Notes under the pieces: model-generated
The model's database searches: none
The model's input: the letters and a program-made list of their open reading frames with translations, nothing else
Told to the model about the DNA's origin: nothing
Assembly: GCA_025529335.1 (NCBI GenBank)
Contig: JAMYHX010000360.1
Span: 1 to 44,796, forward strand
Length of the DNA: 44,796 bases
From: Rhizopus sp. PT2906
Taxonomy: Eukaryota > Mucoromycota > Mucoromycetes > Mucorales > Rhizopodaceae
Direction of reading: 5' to 3'
Part shown: piece after piece, positions 11,112-21,493 of the stretch
Layout: each line of letters starts with the position of its first letter
How positions within the stretch are numbered: position 1 is the first letter of the stretch
Translations under genes and position numbers: made by a program

Positions 11112-11276
11112 AATGAAACGAAAAAAAAATATACAACCAATTCCCCCCTTTCTTTTTCTTCTCTCTGCCATTGATCCGCTTAAACAAAATAAAAAATTCC
11201 CAAGCGCAAAAAAAGTCACGCGTATCTATTTAGTGTGTAAACTAGCATAAATGTTTTTTCTTTTTCTTGTATAAAA

Positions 11277-11664
11277 ATGGAGCCTTCGACTGTTGACAAA
11301 ATGAAAATGGGTGCTGCCATGGGAGGCACAGTTGGTTTATGTATTGGCTTTGTTTTTGGAAGCATAAGTCTCATTCGGTAACTTGAGAATAATTCATGCA
11401 ATGCCTGTTATTAATGTATGTTTTATAAGCTTTGGTCCGGGCAATAGTAATCCAATCACACTACTTAGTAAATACATGCTTGGATCTGCTGCTTCATTTG
11501 GTCTTTTCATGTGTTTGTATATTCTCATCTATGTTTGACCTATATCTCATTCATTTTATATTTATATAGCTGTTGGTACCGTAGTTCGTTCTGAAAACAG
11601 GTTACCCATGTCAGCCTACGAGAGACGATTACCCGTGATTATGAAGCAAAGAGACAGCCAATAA
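11277..11664 (+). CDS. MGR2: Mgr2/ROMO1-like small mitochondrial inner-membrane protein
   Basis: Predicted 92-aa protein with two hydrophobic Gly-rich helices (KMGAAMGGTVGLCIGFVFG and MLGSAASFGLFMSVGTVV), the GxxxG pattern of the Mgr2/ROMO1 family. In yeast Mgr2 belongs to the TIM23 translocase and gates lateral release of preproteins; ROMO1 is its animal counterpart. Exons: 11277-11377, 11430-11512, 11570-11664. The second intron uses a weaker donor (GTTTGT), required by frame. The C-terminal tail is basic (YERRLPVIMKQ). AATAAA (11660-11665) contains the stop codon, and the TSC2 stop on the other strand is only about 30 bp away. Confidence 0.8.
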
Positions 11665-11697
11665 ATGTATATATACAGAAGCAACTGATTTTATTTA
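11660..11697. terminator. Facing poly(A) signals of MGR2 and TSC2
   Basis: AATAAA on the plus strand at 11660-11665 overlaps the MGR2 stop (11662-11664). AATAAA on the minus strand at 11690-11695 overlaps the TSC2 stop (11695-11697). If they are used, cleavage would fall inside or next to the opposing gene's coding end, so the two transcripts should overlap in antisense. Confidence 0.55.
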
Positions 11698-14600
11698 CGT
11701 GTATTTTGTAAAATCAAGAATCGCCTCTACGGTATGCATCTTGTTAGACTCGGCATAATTATTAGGATTGGGTGTTGTATTAGGCGTCGATGAAGCACTA
11801 TTTGTCTTTACCGCCAATCGTTCCTTAATTCGCAGAATCTGTCGTAACCTTTCTCTCCAATGTGTCACGTATTCGCGTTTAGCACCCGCCGACTGCCAAA
11901 ACACCTGAGCAAAGATGTTGGCATGAATAGCCGCTTGACGCACAAAGGCAGGTAGGGACTGAGCCGAGACCAGCTTGGGTTCAAACAGAGGGCCGATATC
12001 AGGCATGTCCGGTCGACGTTGCATCTCGACCTTGAAAAACGTGTTTTCGGCTCCTCCCAACGCGTGCGTAGGCGAAATCGCTTCGGTCGAGATCGAATGA
12101 GGCGAGACGACAATGTTGATAAAGTTGAATTGTGAAGGGAGCGTGTCAAAGGCATAGTCTAGTCCAGAGTCATTGTAGACGATCGTCACATAATCGTTTC
12201 CAATATGTCGTTTCTTGGCACTGCACTGTGGGTCGCGGTCCAGATGAGTTGGCATCAGTGTCGCAATATGGAACACGGCTTCCGTCACATCGTCTTTCCA
12301 AAAGTACGCAAAGCGTCCGTCAATATCCGCCTCCCTATCCAATCCTCCAGAGTTGCCTGTGCGCCCGCGCAGCCTCTCGATGGTGCCGAGAGCGTTCAAG
12401 AATCGAACGTAGTCTGGAGACCCATACGTGTTGGCCAAGATGTCGACTTCGTGTCGCTGGCCTTTGCCGACGTACAGCACACCGATTTTGTGAAAGTCAA
12501 CGACGGGTATACGGTCAAATGTGGCCAGAGTGCGTGCGGTGGATTCATCATTAGGCAGAGGTGGAGATACATCGATCGCATGCGTTAGGTCGGGGTAGTT
12601 GTTCAGTTGAAGGTATAAGAATCCAGGGTCTATCGATAGATCGGTTTTTAGTAGGTGCGAAAGATTGTTTGAAGCGGGTGTTGTCGTGGCTGGCTCTGAC
12701 AAGATGTCGCCAATCGCCTCTTCTGGCATTCGCTTTTCTTCTTTTGCTTGGTCGTCTGTTTCCGTGTGCTGCATGATCTTGTTGGCAAGAATGTCAGGCT
12801 GGTATTGCATCATCAGTAAGGCAGGTAGCGTTCTGTAATCGATACCATCCGACTTGAGCTTGTTTTCTACATAGCACATCATGGATACAGTGCCTGAAGG
12901 ACGTCGAACAGTGACTTCGATCCAGCCTGCTGATTTGGCCGTGCGCAAGGTCAGTAGAGTGTGACCATAAACCCACGTCTTTTGACTCTGTTGTTTCAGC
13001 GATGGTGAGCTTTTGTTGTCATCATGATCACCCATCAGTATCTTGGACACAATCGATTTTTCGGGTGCCAGATCTACATCAGCAAATGAAAATCGCGAGA
13101 GCATATCAATGCATGTATATGTTTGCTCATCAATCACCCTTGGGTTGCCACCCAAAAGACGTTGAATGATGAACGGAACATGCTTACGTCGCTCTCTCAG
13201 TGGTATAGACGTGAACCAGACCGTGATCACCATGTAGGCCATCACCAACACATACTGCTTGAGCGCACCTTGACCAGGATCAACTGAAGGAGATATGGGC
13301 GAGTTCAATGCGCTGTTGGGCCCACTGGAGAGTAAGGGAGACGTCATGGGCGATTGCGTTTGCTGTGATCTTGAGTGCTGCAAATAGTTCAAGGCGATCG
13401 CAAACACGGGTTTATACATATCGCCCGTGAAATTGGCATAGAGATTCGGTAGTCTCGCAAGCGCGGATAGAAATTCCAAGATATGCACAGATACACTGCT
13501 CACCGAAATGATTTGAGACATGCGCTGTAGTATTTCGTTCAGCATTTTGGTGACCGATAGAGGCATCTCGTAACAGCAAACTAACAGTGCATTAATGCAG
13601 AGACGTGTGGCAGCTGTCACTTGTGTGATGCCTATATAAAATGCATAGACAATTTCATCCTGATCTTGTTTAGGATCAGTAAAGATACGGCGATACGAGA
13701 TGAGAATCGTCAACAGGTTATAGGCATGCACCGTAAGATCATTGCGTTTGACGTTGACAGGCAGATTGACGACGTTCTCGAGGAACTTGCGGTTGCTTAT
13801 CCATTTCACAAGACATTTTCTGAGTTTGTTGATGGACGGTGAGGCGCCACAGAACAGGTGCTTGTTACTCAATTGTTGGGGTAGTCTCTTTAAAAGGAAC
13901 TGAACAAGATGCCAGTTGGAAGAATCTGAGAGGACGAGAATGTAGGATTTAAGCATGTCGTCAATATTCAACACAGTCGTGTCATCTTCTTCATTGGACT
14001 TGTATGAGACAACGTTTGGGTTGGGATAAAATACGAGCTCTTTCAACAGTTGACTATCATCTGCTTGTTGTTGTTGTTGTTGTTGTGGCCTTGATGGACC
14101 AAGCAAGAGACTGTCTGCTTTTCTTCTTTTCTCTTTCTCTTCTCTTCGCTTTTGCAGTTGTAATCTGGCATTATGAATAAACCCCTGTGGGTCATCTGTC
14201 ATGTCTATATAAATAGTGTGTAAGCAATCGCTGCTTTTCATACATCCAATATACTTACTATCACGTATTAAATGAAGATGATGGTTTGTGGGACATCGTA
14301 ACCTGAGAAGTAAGTCAAGAGCGATAATCTTTGGACCGCCATAAGGACACGTTAAATCAGACGGATCATTTGCGATTTGGGTGATAATGTTGAATGTCTT
14401 TTCGCATAACTTTCCGTTGGAGGCCAGCAGTAGATTTTCAAAGACTTCTGATAATCCACACATGGCAGGCACACCAATGCAGTAATTTCTTGTTCCCAAA
14501 GCCCCGTCACTCGATACACACCGACATCGAGCGCAATCACTGAGGGTCAAGATAAGTTTATCAAAGATGTCTATGTTTTGACAATCAGAGAGAGAAGATA

Positions 14601-16314
14601 CCAAGAGATCGATACCGGTTTGTCGAATGTCAGGATCTGTTTCCGATGACAGGTTCTGCATCATGTTGATCACAAGTGACTCATAAATGATCTCTGAATA
14701 AAAGTCCTTGACGAATGTGCAGACATCGCTAACAATCATCAACATCTTGAGTCGCACGGTGGATGAGGCGTGATTGTCGATAAAGAACGTCTTGGTCATT
14801 TCCTGTAAGAGATCTAGCCAGTCATCGCTTGAGGGCAGAAAACTATGTTCGACCACATAATAATCCATGAGTAAAAGTGCTGTCTCGTCAGAACAGTAGC
14901 CACGTAGACGGTACAAGACCTGGATCAGGCGGCTCACGGGACCCTTGTAGGTCTTGTCGACATACATCTGAACGAGGATATCAGCCAATCGAGCAAACTG
15001 AACGACCGTTTTCACACCCAAGGTATTATTCTCCAACACTGCCTTTTGCACATCAAAGAGATGGATGTCATGGCTACAGTTGTAGTCTGTCATTTTGAGT
15101 ATATAAAGCGTACAGACATCAATCACATCCCAAACGAGATCCCAGTCCATGAAGGTCAAGGTATTGGATTGAATAGCTAGCGTGAGTGCCTGCAGGATGG
15201 CTGTATTGACCGGATCACTATCGTGGGCGACGGCTCGTTTGAAATACATGAGAACGACAGAGTCTGTCACATATGTTTCTGATTTCCCATTATTTCCCCA
15301 TACGGTTTCACTCAGCAGGACAGTTGCACCTTTGATCAGGGTCAACGTGTGGGTATCGAGCGGCTTCTGATCCAAAAATTTGCAGAGCGTCAGTATAGCC
15401 GAATGAGCACAGTGAGATCGCAAGAGGTTTTGAAAGATGGACCAGTATTTTTGTTGATCGAGCATGGTTGCAGATGCTGAAAGGATATCGAGGAAGGCTG
15501 TGAGAGCATCAAAGGGTACAAATCGGTATCGAACGACGACATCAGCAAATTCCAGGCATGCTTCGATATCGCTTACATGGTGAGAGGCAAAGAATGCTTT
15601 GTGTGTCGCTTGAATCATAAAAGTGACTTCATGCTCCTCGAATAAGGCAAAATTAAATTTGGCAGTAACTGTGAGCAGATGCAGTAAATCACTTAGATAG
15701 GGTATGGGACGTGCCGGATCTGTGTTTTTATGGTATTTCTCTATCGATGTGTCTAGCCAATGAATCAATAACTTGCTGATGTTCTTTTCAAATCCAGAAA
15801 TGTCTCGTCCGCCTTTTGAGAGTGCATAGAGCACCCGATACATGTCTGCAAAATCGTCCCAGTTGAAGTCATGTTTTAGTGACGAATAAAACGTGACCCT
15901 AGCCATTCCCAATTCTGAATATTGCCCCATGATACAGGCTAATATGAATTCATATACAGCATGTCTAGCCTCACGAGGGTTGCTGGGTTCAAGAATGTCT
16001 TGAACAGTAAAGAAGACATCTTCCAAATGGGTGAATCTATAGCTTTTGCATAGCTCTGAAAACGACAATAGGTGTTTGCAGCGAAAGACGAGAGACTGTG
16101 AAGAAGATAAAAGTGGTAAGACAGGTCGAGCGTCGAGTGGTCGTGAAGGATCATTGTTGGTGATGTTTAGACATGATTCGACAGAGACAGACGAAGCACG
16201 AGGTCGAAGTATGTTGCTTAACCAACTATTGTTGTTGTTGTTATTATTATTACTGCTATTATTGACGGTGTTGCCTATTGGGGGTGGTTTTGGTGGATTA
16301 TTATGATTCGACAT
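11695..16314 (-). CDS. TSC2: Tuberin (TSC2), Rheb GTPase-activating protein
   Basis: Predicted 1,539-aa tuberin, the GAP subunit of the TSC complex that inactivates Rheb and so restrains TORC1. Single uninterrupted exon. The start is placed at MSNHNNPP (16314), because the in-frame extension to 16425 is low-complexity and lies in (CA)n-rich leader. Order: Pro/Asn-rich N-terminus with an Asn run, a long alpha-helical HEAT-like region (about residues 60-800, tuberin N-terminal domain), a charged Gln-rich linker (about 735-760), tuberin mid-domain, and a C-terminal Rap/Ran-GAP domain (about 1270-1470). The GAP domain has DGRFAYFWKDDVTEAVFH and HIGNDYVTIVYNDSG; the catalytic 'asparagine thumb' is kept (Asn of HIGND, near residue 1373). 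QFNFINIVVSP and HWRERLRQI follow. The absence of introns is striking next to intron-rich neighbours. Confidence 0.93.
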   Translation of the reverse strand: MSNHNNPPKPPPIGNTVNNSSNNNNNNNNSWLSNILRPRASSVSVESCLNITNNDPSRPLDARPVLPLLSSSQSLVFRCKHLLSFSELCKSYRFTHLEDVFFTVQDILEPSNPREARHAVYEFILACIMGQYSELGMARVTFYSSLKHDFNWDDFADMYRVLYALSKGGRDISGFEKNISKLLIHWLDTSIEKYHKNTDPARPIPYLSDLLHLLTVTAKFNFALFEEHEVTFMIQATHKAFFASHHVSDIEACLEFADVVVRYRFVPFDALTAFLDILSASATMLDQQKYWSIFQNLLRSHCAHSAILTLCKFLDQKPLDTHTLTLIKGATVLLSETVWGNNGKSETYVTDSVVLMYFKRAVAHDSDPVNTAILQALTLAIQSNTLTFMDWDLVWDVIDVCTLYILKMTDYNCSHDIHLFDVQKAVLENNTLGVKTVVQFARLADILVQMYVDKTYKGPVSRLIQVLYRLRGYCSDETALLLMDYYVVEHSFLPSSDDWLDLLQEMTKTFFIDNHASSTVRLKMLMIVSDVCTFVKDFYSEIIYESLVINMMQNLSSETDPDIRQTGIDLLVSSLSDCQNIDIFDKLILTLSDCARCRCVSSDGALGTRNYCIGVPAMCGLSEVFENLLLASNGKLCEKTFNIITQIANDPSDLTCPYGGPKIIALDLLLRLRCPTNHHLHLIRDSKYIGCMKSSDCLHTIYIDMTDDPQGFIHNARLQLQKRREEKEKRRKADSLLLGPSRPQQQQQQQADDSQLLKELVFYPNPNVVSYKSNEEDDTTVLNIDDMLKSYILVLSDSSNWHLVQFLLKRLPQQLSNKHLFCGASPSINKLRKCLVKWISNRKFLENVVNLPVNVKRNDLTVHAYNLLTILISYRRIFTDPKQDQDEIVYAFYIGITQVTAATRLCINALLVCCYEMPLSVTKMLNEILQRMSQIISVSSVSVHILEFLSALARLPNLYANFTGDMYKPVFAIALNYLQHSRSQQTQSPMTSPLLSSGPNSALNSPISPSVDPGQGALKQYVLVMAYMVITVWFTSIPLRERRKHVPFIIQRLLGGNPRVIDEQTYTCIDMLSRFSFADVDLAPEKSIVSKILMGDHDDNKSSPSLKQQSQKTWVYGHTLLTLRTAKSAGWIEVTVRRPSGTVSMMCYVENKLKSDGIDYRTLPALLMMQYQPDILANKIMQHTETDDQAKEEKRMPEEAIGDILSEPATTTPASNNLSHLLKTDLSIDPGFLYLQLNNYPDLTHAIDVSPPLPNDESTARTLATFDRIPVVDFHKIGVLYVGKGQRHEVDILANTYGSPDYVRFLNALGTIERLRGRTGNSGGLDREADIDGRFAYFWKDDVTEAVFHIATLMPTHLDRDPQCSAKKRHIGNDYVTIVYNDSGLDYAFDTLPSQFNFINIVVSPHSISTEAISPTHALGGAENTFFKVEMQRRPDMPDIGPLFEPKLVSAQSLPAFVRQAAIHANIFAQVFWQSAGAKREYVTHWRERLRQILRIKERLAVKTNSASSTPNTTPNPNNYAESNKMHTVEAILDFTKYT

Positions 16315-16477
16315 TTCTTTTAAATATATATTTATATACACACACACACACAAAAGCGCACACGCACAAAGTAAAGAGAAAAAGAGTGAGCCATTTTTTT
16401 TTCTGCGCTCGAACCACACACACACAAACGCACATTATTTTTGGCTCAGATTTATGTGACTGTAAATAGGCTTTTTA

Positions 16478-17541
16478 TTAAAATTTGAATACTTGATCAG
16501 AAAGTTGACTAACAGCACGAGGTTTATCATAGCCCAAGTCAACCAAATGTTCTGTCATAGCCTTGATCATTGGTAAAGGTCCACAAAGGAGAATTTTGAT
16601 ATCATTTGCAGGAGCAGGACAGCGCTCCTTGATCATATCTGCAGTAATAAATCCAGATCCTTGAGTCCAGTTCTCGGGTGGATTATTCAAGACGTGATAA
16701 ACAGAGATATTATCGTGCTTTTGAGCAATTTCGTCTAACTCTTTACGAAGCAAGATATCCTCTTCACTCACATTACCAAAGATAAGACTCACTTTGGTTT
16801 TATCAGCAGGATTCTTGACAATGGCATGGATGATCTAAAACAATATGTAAGTATTGCACACGTATACTATAGTGTCATATTTTTACCTGAAGCATAGGAG
16901 TAATACCAGTACCACCGGCAATCATGCCAATTTCTCTGCACATATTAGGTGTATAAACAAAGTTGCCCTTGGGACCACGAACGGATAATTCATCTCCAAG
17001 CTTTAATTCACTGAATAATCTAGAGATGTTACCATTTGGATAAGTCTATATACTATGATTAGTTGTCTTTTTTTATCATGCATATATATATGCACACACA
17101 CACCTTGACTAATAAATCAAAATGACCACGATCATCATCTGAGCTAGTAGGTGTATAGCTACGAGAAACCTGTTTACCGTTGATTTCGGCCATGACTGAA
17201 ACATGCTGTCCGATAGGAAGACCCAAGACAGCATCTTTACGAGGTAAAGCAAAACGATAGCTAAGGAAAAAAATAAGGTTAAATCTATTTTGATATATTG
17301 TTGCTGTTGTTTTTTTTATATATATCTTACATAGCTGTATTATGAGAAATAGCAATCTTCTCTATCAATTTGAACTTTTTGTATACCTTTGCGTCCAAGA
17401 CATCGCCTAAATAAAAGTTTTAGACAAGAGGTTACCATAGTAATAAATAGACTTACTCTTTTTGTTTGCGAAATAATAAGCAGTTCCAGCTGCAAGAATA
17501 GCAGAGACAATATAAGGTAAGAAGCCTTGAACGTTATCCAT
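16478..17541 (-). CDS. CBR1: NADH-cytochrome b5 reductase
   Basis: Predicted 277-aa FAD enzyme passing electrons from NADH to cytochrome b5, used in sterol and fatty-acid desaturation. Five exons on the minus strand: 17541-17457, 17406-17331, 17260-17104, 17045-16887, 16834-16478; phases close. The first coding exon gives a membrane anchor (residues about 7-25), as in the outer-membrane/ER form. Motifs are the FAD-binding RSYTPTSS, the GPKGNF loop, the NADH-site GGTGITPM, and CGPLPMI near the end. The third intron begins GTGTGT, a weak donor inside a (CA)n tract. AATAAA overlaps the stop. TSC2 follows on the same strand after a 163-bp gap containing (CA)n repeats. Confidence 0.94.
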
Positions 17542-18238
17542 GACCTTTTTTTAATAAAAGAAAGAAAGAAAAAAAATAGAGTAAGAAAATTTTATTTAAG
17601 AAAAAAGGAACCAGATATAATCCAATAGTTTGGGGGAAACGAATGAACAAATCAGCATGTGAGATTGAGACCCAAATTTTGAGAGCTGGCTCATATTTTT
17701 ACCACTTTTTGTCTGATTCGCTCATTCTGTAAGTTTAATACTACATGCATAACAATAACTGTTCTTTTTGATTTTCTCATCATTCAACTAAGGCTGATAT
17801 TATCAGCTTTTATTTTTTTTATTCATATGGAAATTGATTGACATCATTTTCTCTTTAAAAGCATTGAATACTTCTTGCTGACGATGGTGTTGAATATAAA
17901 AGTAAACACCTGATCTAAAGAAGTAAACAAACACTTTATTGACTGCTCAAATATAAATGTCATTTTAACTATATAAGCTTACTAAAAGATAAAAAGGGGA
18001 GATAAAGAAAGAGAAAGAAGAACAGAGAAAGAAGGGAGAAGGTCGATTGAGAAAGGTTCATCTTTTTTAACTCCTTATTGTCTTCATCCTTCATCTGAGT
18101 TTTTCTGTCTTCTTGTAACACGATTCTTTTTATTATTCTCTCTCTCTCTCTCTCTTTCTCTTCCTTTCCTTTCTTTCTTTCTTTTTTAAAAGACACTAGT
18201 TTATTTGGAATCGTCTCTTCTTTTTCCTCCCTTTCTTA

Positions 18239-18273
<35 letters not shown>

Positions 18274-18307
18274 CTTTTTTTCTATTGTTTTTTTTTGTCA
18301 AGAAAGC
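17542..18307. promoter_or_regulatory. Divergent promoter region, CBR1 / coiled-coil gene
   Basis: The 766-bp gap between two diverging genes. The half nearer the coiled-coil gene is almost pure pyrimidine on the plus strand, with (TC)n at about 18137-18155 and 18242-18270, probably a pyrimidine-rich leader. No further gene is seen; the open frame 17969-18196 on the minus strand is a by-product of the purine-rich strand. Confidence 0.5.
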
Positions 18308-19885
18308 ATGTCTAAAAATAATAAAGAAAAGTCCTCTTTCTGGAGAAAGTTGGGTTTAGGAAAAAACAAGAGCTCGAATACTTCTTTAAGCTCTGAAGCA
18401 GGTTAGATAAATAAAGTTAAATACTTTATCTTTCACTCATGTATCAATAGCATGTCATGATGATAAACAAGACGCTGTTTCCATAAAAAGTCATAGGCAT
18501 CCAAGGTAAGCAAACAAAGATATGCATTGATATACCTCCTTGCTAATATATCAATAGCATGCCTCGTACTTCATCATTTCACAAGAGGCAACACAGTAGT
18601 CCATTATTTACCGAGGATCTCCCTCCGATACCTCATGGAGATATACCAAAACAATCAAATAACGAACAACACGTGGATCAGAGTGAACCCTATGTCATGT
18701 TGTCTAAAAGTCATCTGGATGACTCTCCGACAATTCAACAGGATGAACAAAAAGATAGTCAAGCATTGTTGCAACAAGAAGTATCTAAACTGAAAGAAGA
18801 GCTCGAAAAGGAAAGATCGGTGGTTGATTCATTGCGAAAACAGAAAGAAGGTAGGGTCACTGGTAATAGACTATATTAATTAAAAATTTATTTCATATAT
18901 TTTTTAAAAGCTATTACCAAGGATCTGGATTATCTTGGTTTGACAGTGGATGAATTATACGCTGAAAAGTCAGATTTATTACAACAGTTGGAAGAAGAAA
19001 AGATAAAGAATCAGAGACAGCTGGAAGACATGAATGAGATTATGAACAAGATGAAAGCAAACGCTGATAATGCAAGAGATCAGTCATTTGCTGTAGATCA
19101 ATATAAATCAGAGTTGGAAGTAAATAGATTAAAGGGTACACAAAGCATATATTAACGGCATTCTATTAGAATCACTTGATTGAGTGTAAACAAGAAAAGA
19201 GACAACTACAACAGTCTATTGAACTTGGAGATAAAAGGATAAGAGAATTGACTATCGAATTGAATGCATCAAGAGAACAAGTGGAATCACTGAAATTGAC
19301 AATGGATCAATTGATTCAATCTCATGCCGCAGAAATAAGTCGTGTAACAGCTTCGGCTGCCGCTGCTGCTGCTGCTGCTGCATCGGCAAACAATAAGAAA
19401 GCACAGAGGTAAAACAAAGAGCAAAAAAATGTAACGTGAAAACTCAATGACAGCTAGTTACCACATGAATACACCCAATGGATCACCACAACTTCCTCCC
19501 AAAGAAGAGGATGACCTGTGTTGCTCACCTATTCCTAGTAACTTACCAGCACCCTCTACTACTACTACTACACCCTTTGGTACCCCACAATCCATGGATA
19601 GTGATTACCGCATCAAGAATGAGCCTCTTGATGCATCTGAAGAAAAGGATCTTGATAGTCAATTAATGAAACTTACCAAGGAAAAGGAAAAGGTAAGAAA
19701 AAGTTAACTTTATGGATTCTTTCTTACACAAAAAAAAAACTATATAGCTTCAGTCATTTTATTCAAAGATTCCATTATCAGGCGGAGGTCCTCAATCACG
19801 AAGACGTAAAGAAGAACTTGAAGCAATGTTGGATCAAGTAGATTCTCAACTTAGTAAAGTTAAGCAAAGAATAAGACGCTCCTAA
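18308..19885 (+). CDS. Coiled-coil protein of unknown function
   Basis: Not recognised. Predicted 420 aa in seven exons: 18308-18401, 18451-18505, 18558-18850, 18911-19119, 19170-19408, 19458-19692, 19748-19885; all phases close (1,263 nt). The N-terminus is basic and aromatic (SSFWRKLGLGKNKSS), like a membrane- or lipid-binding start. After a Ser/Pro-rich stretch comes a long heptad-type coiled coil from about residue 120 to 275 (KLKEELEKERSVVDSLRKQ; LLQQLEEEKIKNQRQLEDM). An Ala run (about 285) leads to a Thr/Pro-rich linker, and a conserved-looking C-terminus (IPLSGGGPQSRRRKEELEAM) ends in a second short coil. The architecture suggests a scaffold or cytoskeletal/trafficking adaptor; that is inference. 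Confidence 0.8.
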
Positions 19886-20485
19886 ATTATTTTCATTCTA
19901 TGCTTCACCCCTCCCCCCCTTCGACTTTCCTTTCTATTACACACACATACTCATATTACTATATAGCATATTCCACTTTTTTTTATATATTTTATAGCCT
20001 TAAATCTTTAGAATTCCCATTCATTTACTTCCCTCCCTTTTCTTTCCTTTTTTCCATATACAAAATCATTTAAACAATCTGATAAAGTAGCTTTCCTTTA
20101 ACCAAATAAAGAAAATGCATAAAATCCTCTCCAGCTCGATATATGCTACATTACTTCCATTTGGATTGAAAAATATACGCGTTAAAGACAAGTGTTCAAA
20201 CCACCTCATTCTTGGCTATAAAATCCATGTCTCTGTAAATAAAAGAATATCTGAAGTGAGAGCAATAACTACTCTGCCTGTTTGAAACAGCCATCAAGTA
20301 CTCGAAAGCAGGTTTCATATGCACCTTTGAATGCTTACATAAGGGTTATTTGCTTTTGAGGACTGCTGCTGTTTACCACAATGCCAGACTGAAACGACGA
20401 CATCATTTTATTGGTCAAATACTCTAGCAGCATATTTTTCTCTCTCTTTTTTTTTGCGTAGTTTCTTATACTGATTGACGATAAA
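19886..20485. other. Intergenic
   Basis: The 3' flank of the coiled-coil gene and 5' flank of the BRCT gene. It is T-rich with a C-run near 19911-19919. No gene, RNA or repeat is recognised. Confidence 0.5.
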
Positions 20486-21418
20486 ATGAATCTTTTACCA
20501 ACAATGGAAATCACGGGAGATTCTTTTCATTTTAAACGCAAATACACATCAGTCACTAAGAGACGACCCAAGACGGCATTGACAGGCATAACAAAGAGAC
20601 CGAATATAAGAAAGGATAGTCCGTTGAATAAAAGAGTCATACAAGACGAACTAGGAATAGAAGCAATAAGATATAGTCAGCCAGTACTAGAAGGCTGTGT
20701 GCTATACATAGACAAGTCTTTATCTAATAGAAAGGCATTGGCTCAGGTAGCAATAGCAATGAGGGCGCAAGTCAAGGATACGATGGATAAGAAAAGCGTA
20801 ACACACTTGATTCACGGACCAAAGACAGGAAATACAAACTCCAAGGTGATTCATGAGGCCTTGAAACATGGCATACATAGAGTGTCTCCTTTATGGCTGA
20901 TAACATGTTATAAAGAACAGCAATACGTGTCCACTGAGTTATACCCTTATGATGTCGATCCAAGAAAAGAACGATTGAAGCCTGAAGAAAATGGCGATGT
21001 AGAAGATCCGTTTAATATTAAAGAAAAGATACCTGATTATGGAGAAGAAGAAGAAGAAGAAGGAAGAAATGATCATCAGATGAGAATTGATAATTATTTC
21101 TTTGTTAAAGACAGTAATAACGTGCCTCAACAACAACAGCAACAACAACAACAACAAGAAGAAGAAGAAAAAGAAGAACAAAAGGAAATGAATGAAGCCG
21201 AAAGAAAGGAATACGAAGAAAGAGCAAAGATGATTAAAGAAATAGTAGAACAAAGAAGAGCTAAAATAGAAGCAAACAATAAAAAATCAAGACAAAGTCC
21301 AAGACAACAATCTCAAAAGAAGAGTACAAAAAAGCCTCAACTGTTCCCACCTACTTCTGAATACTTTTCATATGAAGGATTAAAGATTTGGTATGGTGAA
21401 CAACCATTGGAACCATAA
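20486..21418 (+). CDS. BRCT-domain protein with disordered acidic tail
   Basis: Predicted 310-aa intronless protein. A single BRCT domain spans about residues 66-155: LEGCVLYIDKSLSNRKALAQ, then VTHLIHGPK, and the hallmark Trp in VSPLWLITCYK, ending STELYPYDVDP. BRCT domains bind phosphopeptides or each other in DNA replication and damage signalling; this one reads most like a Dpb11/TopBP1-type repeat, but those proteins have several. Upstream is a basic region (FKRKYTSVTKRRPKT). Downstream the chain is low-complexity, with Glu and Gln runs encoded by GAA and CAA repeats, then a Lys/Arg-rich coil and a compact end (YFSYEGLKIWYGEQPLEP). Likely nuclear; the exact role is unknown. Confidence 0.8.
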   Translation: MNLLPTMEITGDSFHFKRKYTSVTKRRPKTALTGITKRPNIRKDSPLNKRVIQDELGIEAIRYSQPVLEGCVLYIDKSLSNRKALAQVAIAMRAQVKDTMDKKSVTHLIHGPKTGNTNSKVIHEALKHGIHRVSPLWLITCYKEQQYVSTELYPYDVDPRKERLKPEENGDVEDPFNIKEKIPDYGEEEEEEGRNDHQMRIDNYFFVKDSNNVPQQQQQQQQQQEEEEKEEQKEMNEAERKEYEERAKMIKEIVEQRRAKIEANNKKSRQSPRQQSQKKSTKKPQLFPPTSEYFSYEGLKIWYGEQPLEP

Positions 21419-21493
21419 ATTATGAATACAAAATAAAGCATATATTTAGTTGTGTGTTTCATGTGATCAACACTATTGTTTTTTATTTTACTA

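Noticed and set aside
12132..12588. Plus-strand frames inside TSC2 and in CTP synthase (minus)
   Set aside because: Shadows in higher-GC coding sequence; protein composition is not natural.
16315..16425. 37-residue N-terminal extension of TSC2
   Set aside because: Encoded by (CA)n-rich leader, hydrophobic/Cys-rich and unlike tuberin starts; MSNHNN at 16314 is preferred.
17969..18196. Lys/Glu-Arg-rich minus-strand frame
   Set aside because: Product of a (TC)n pyrimidine tract in the leader of the coiled-coil gene.
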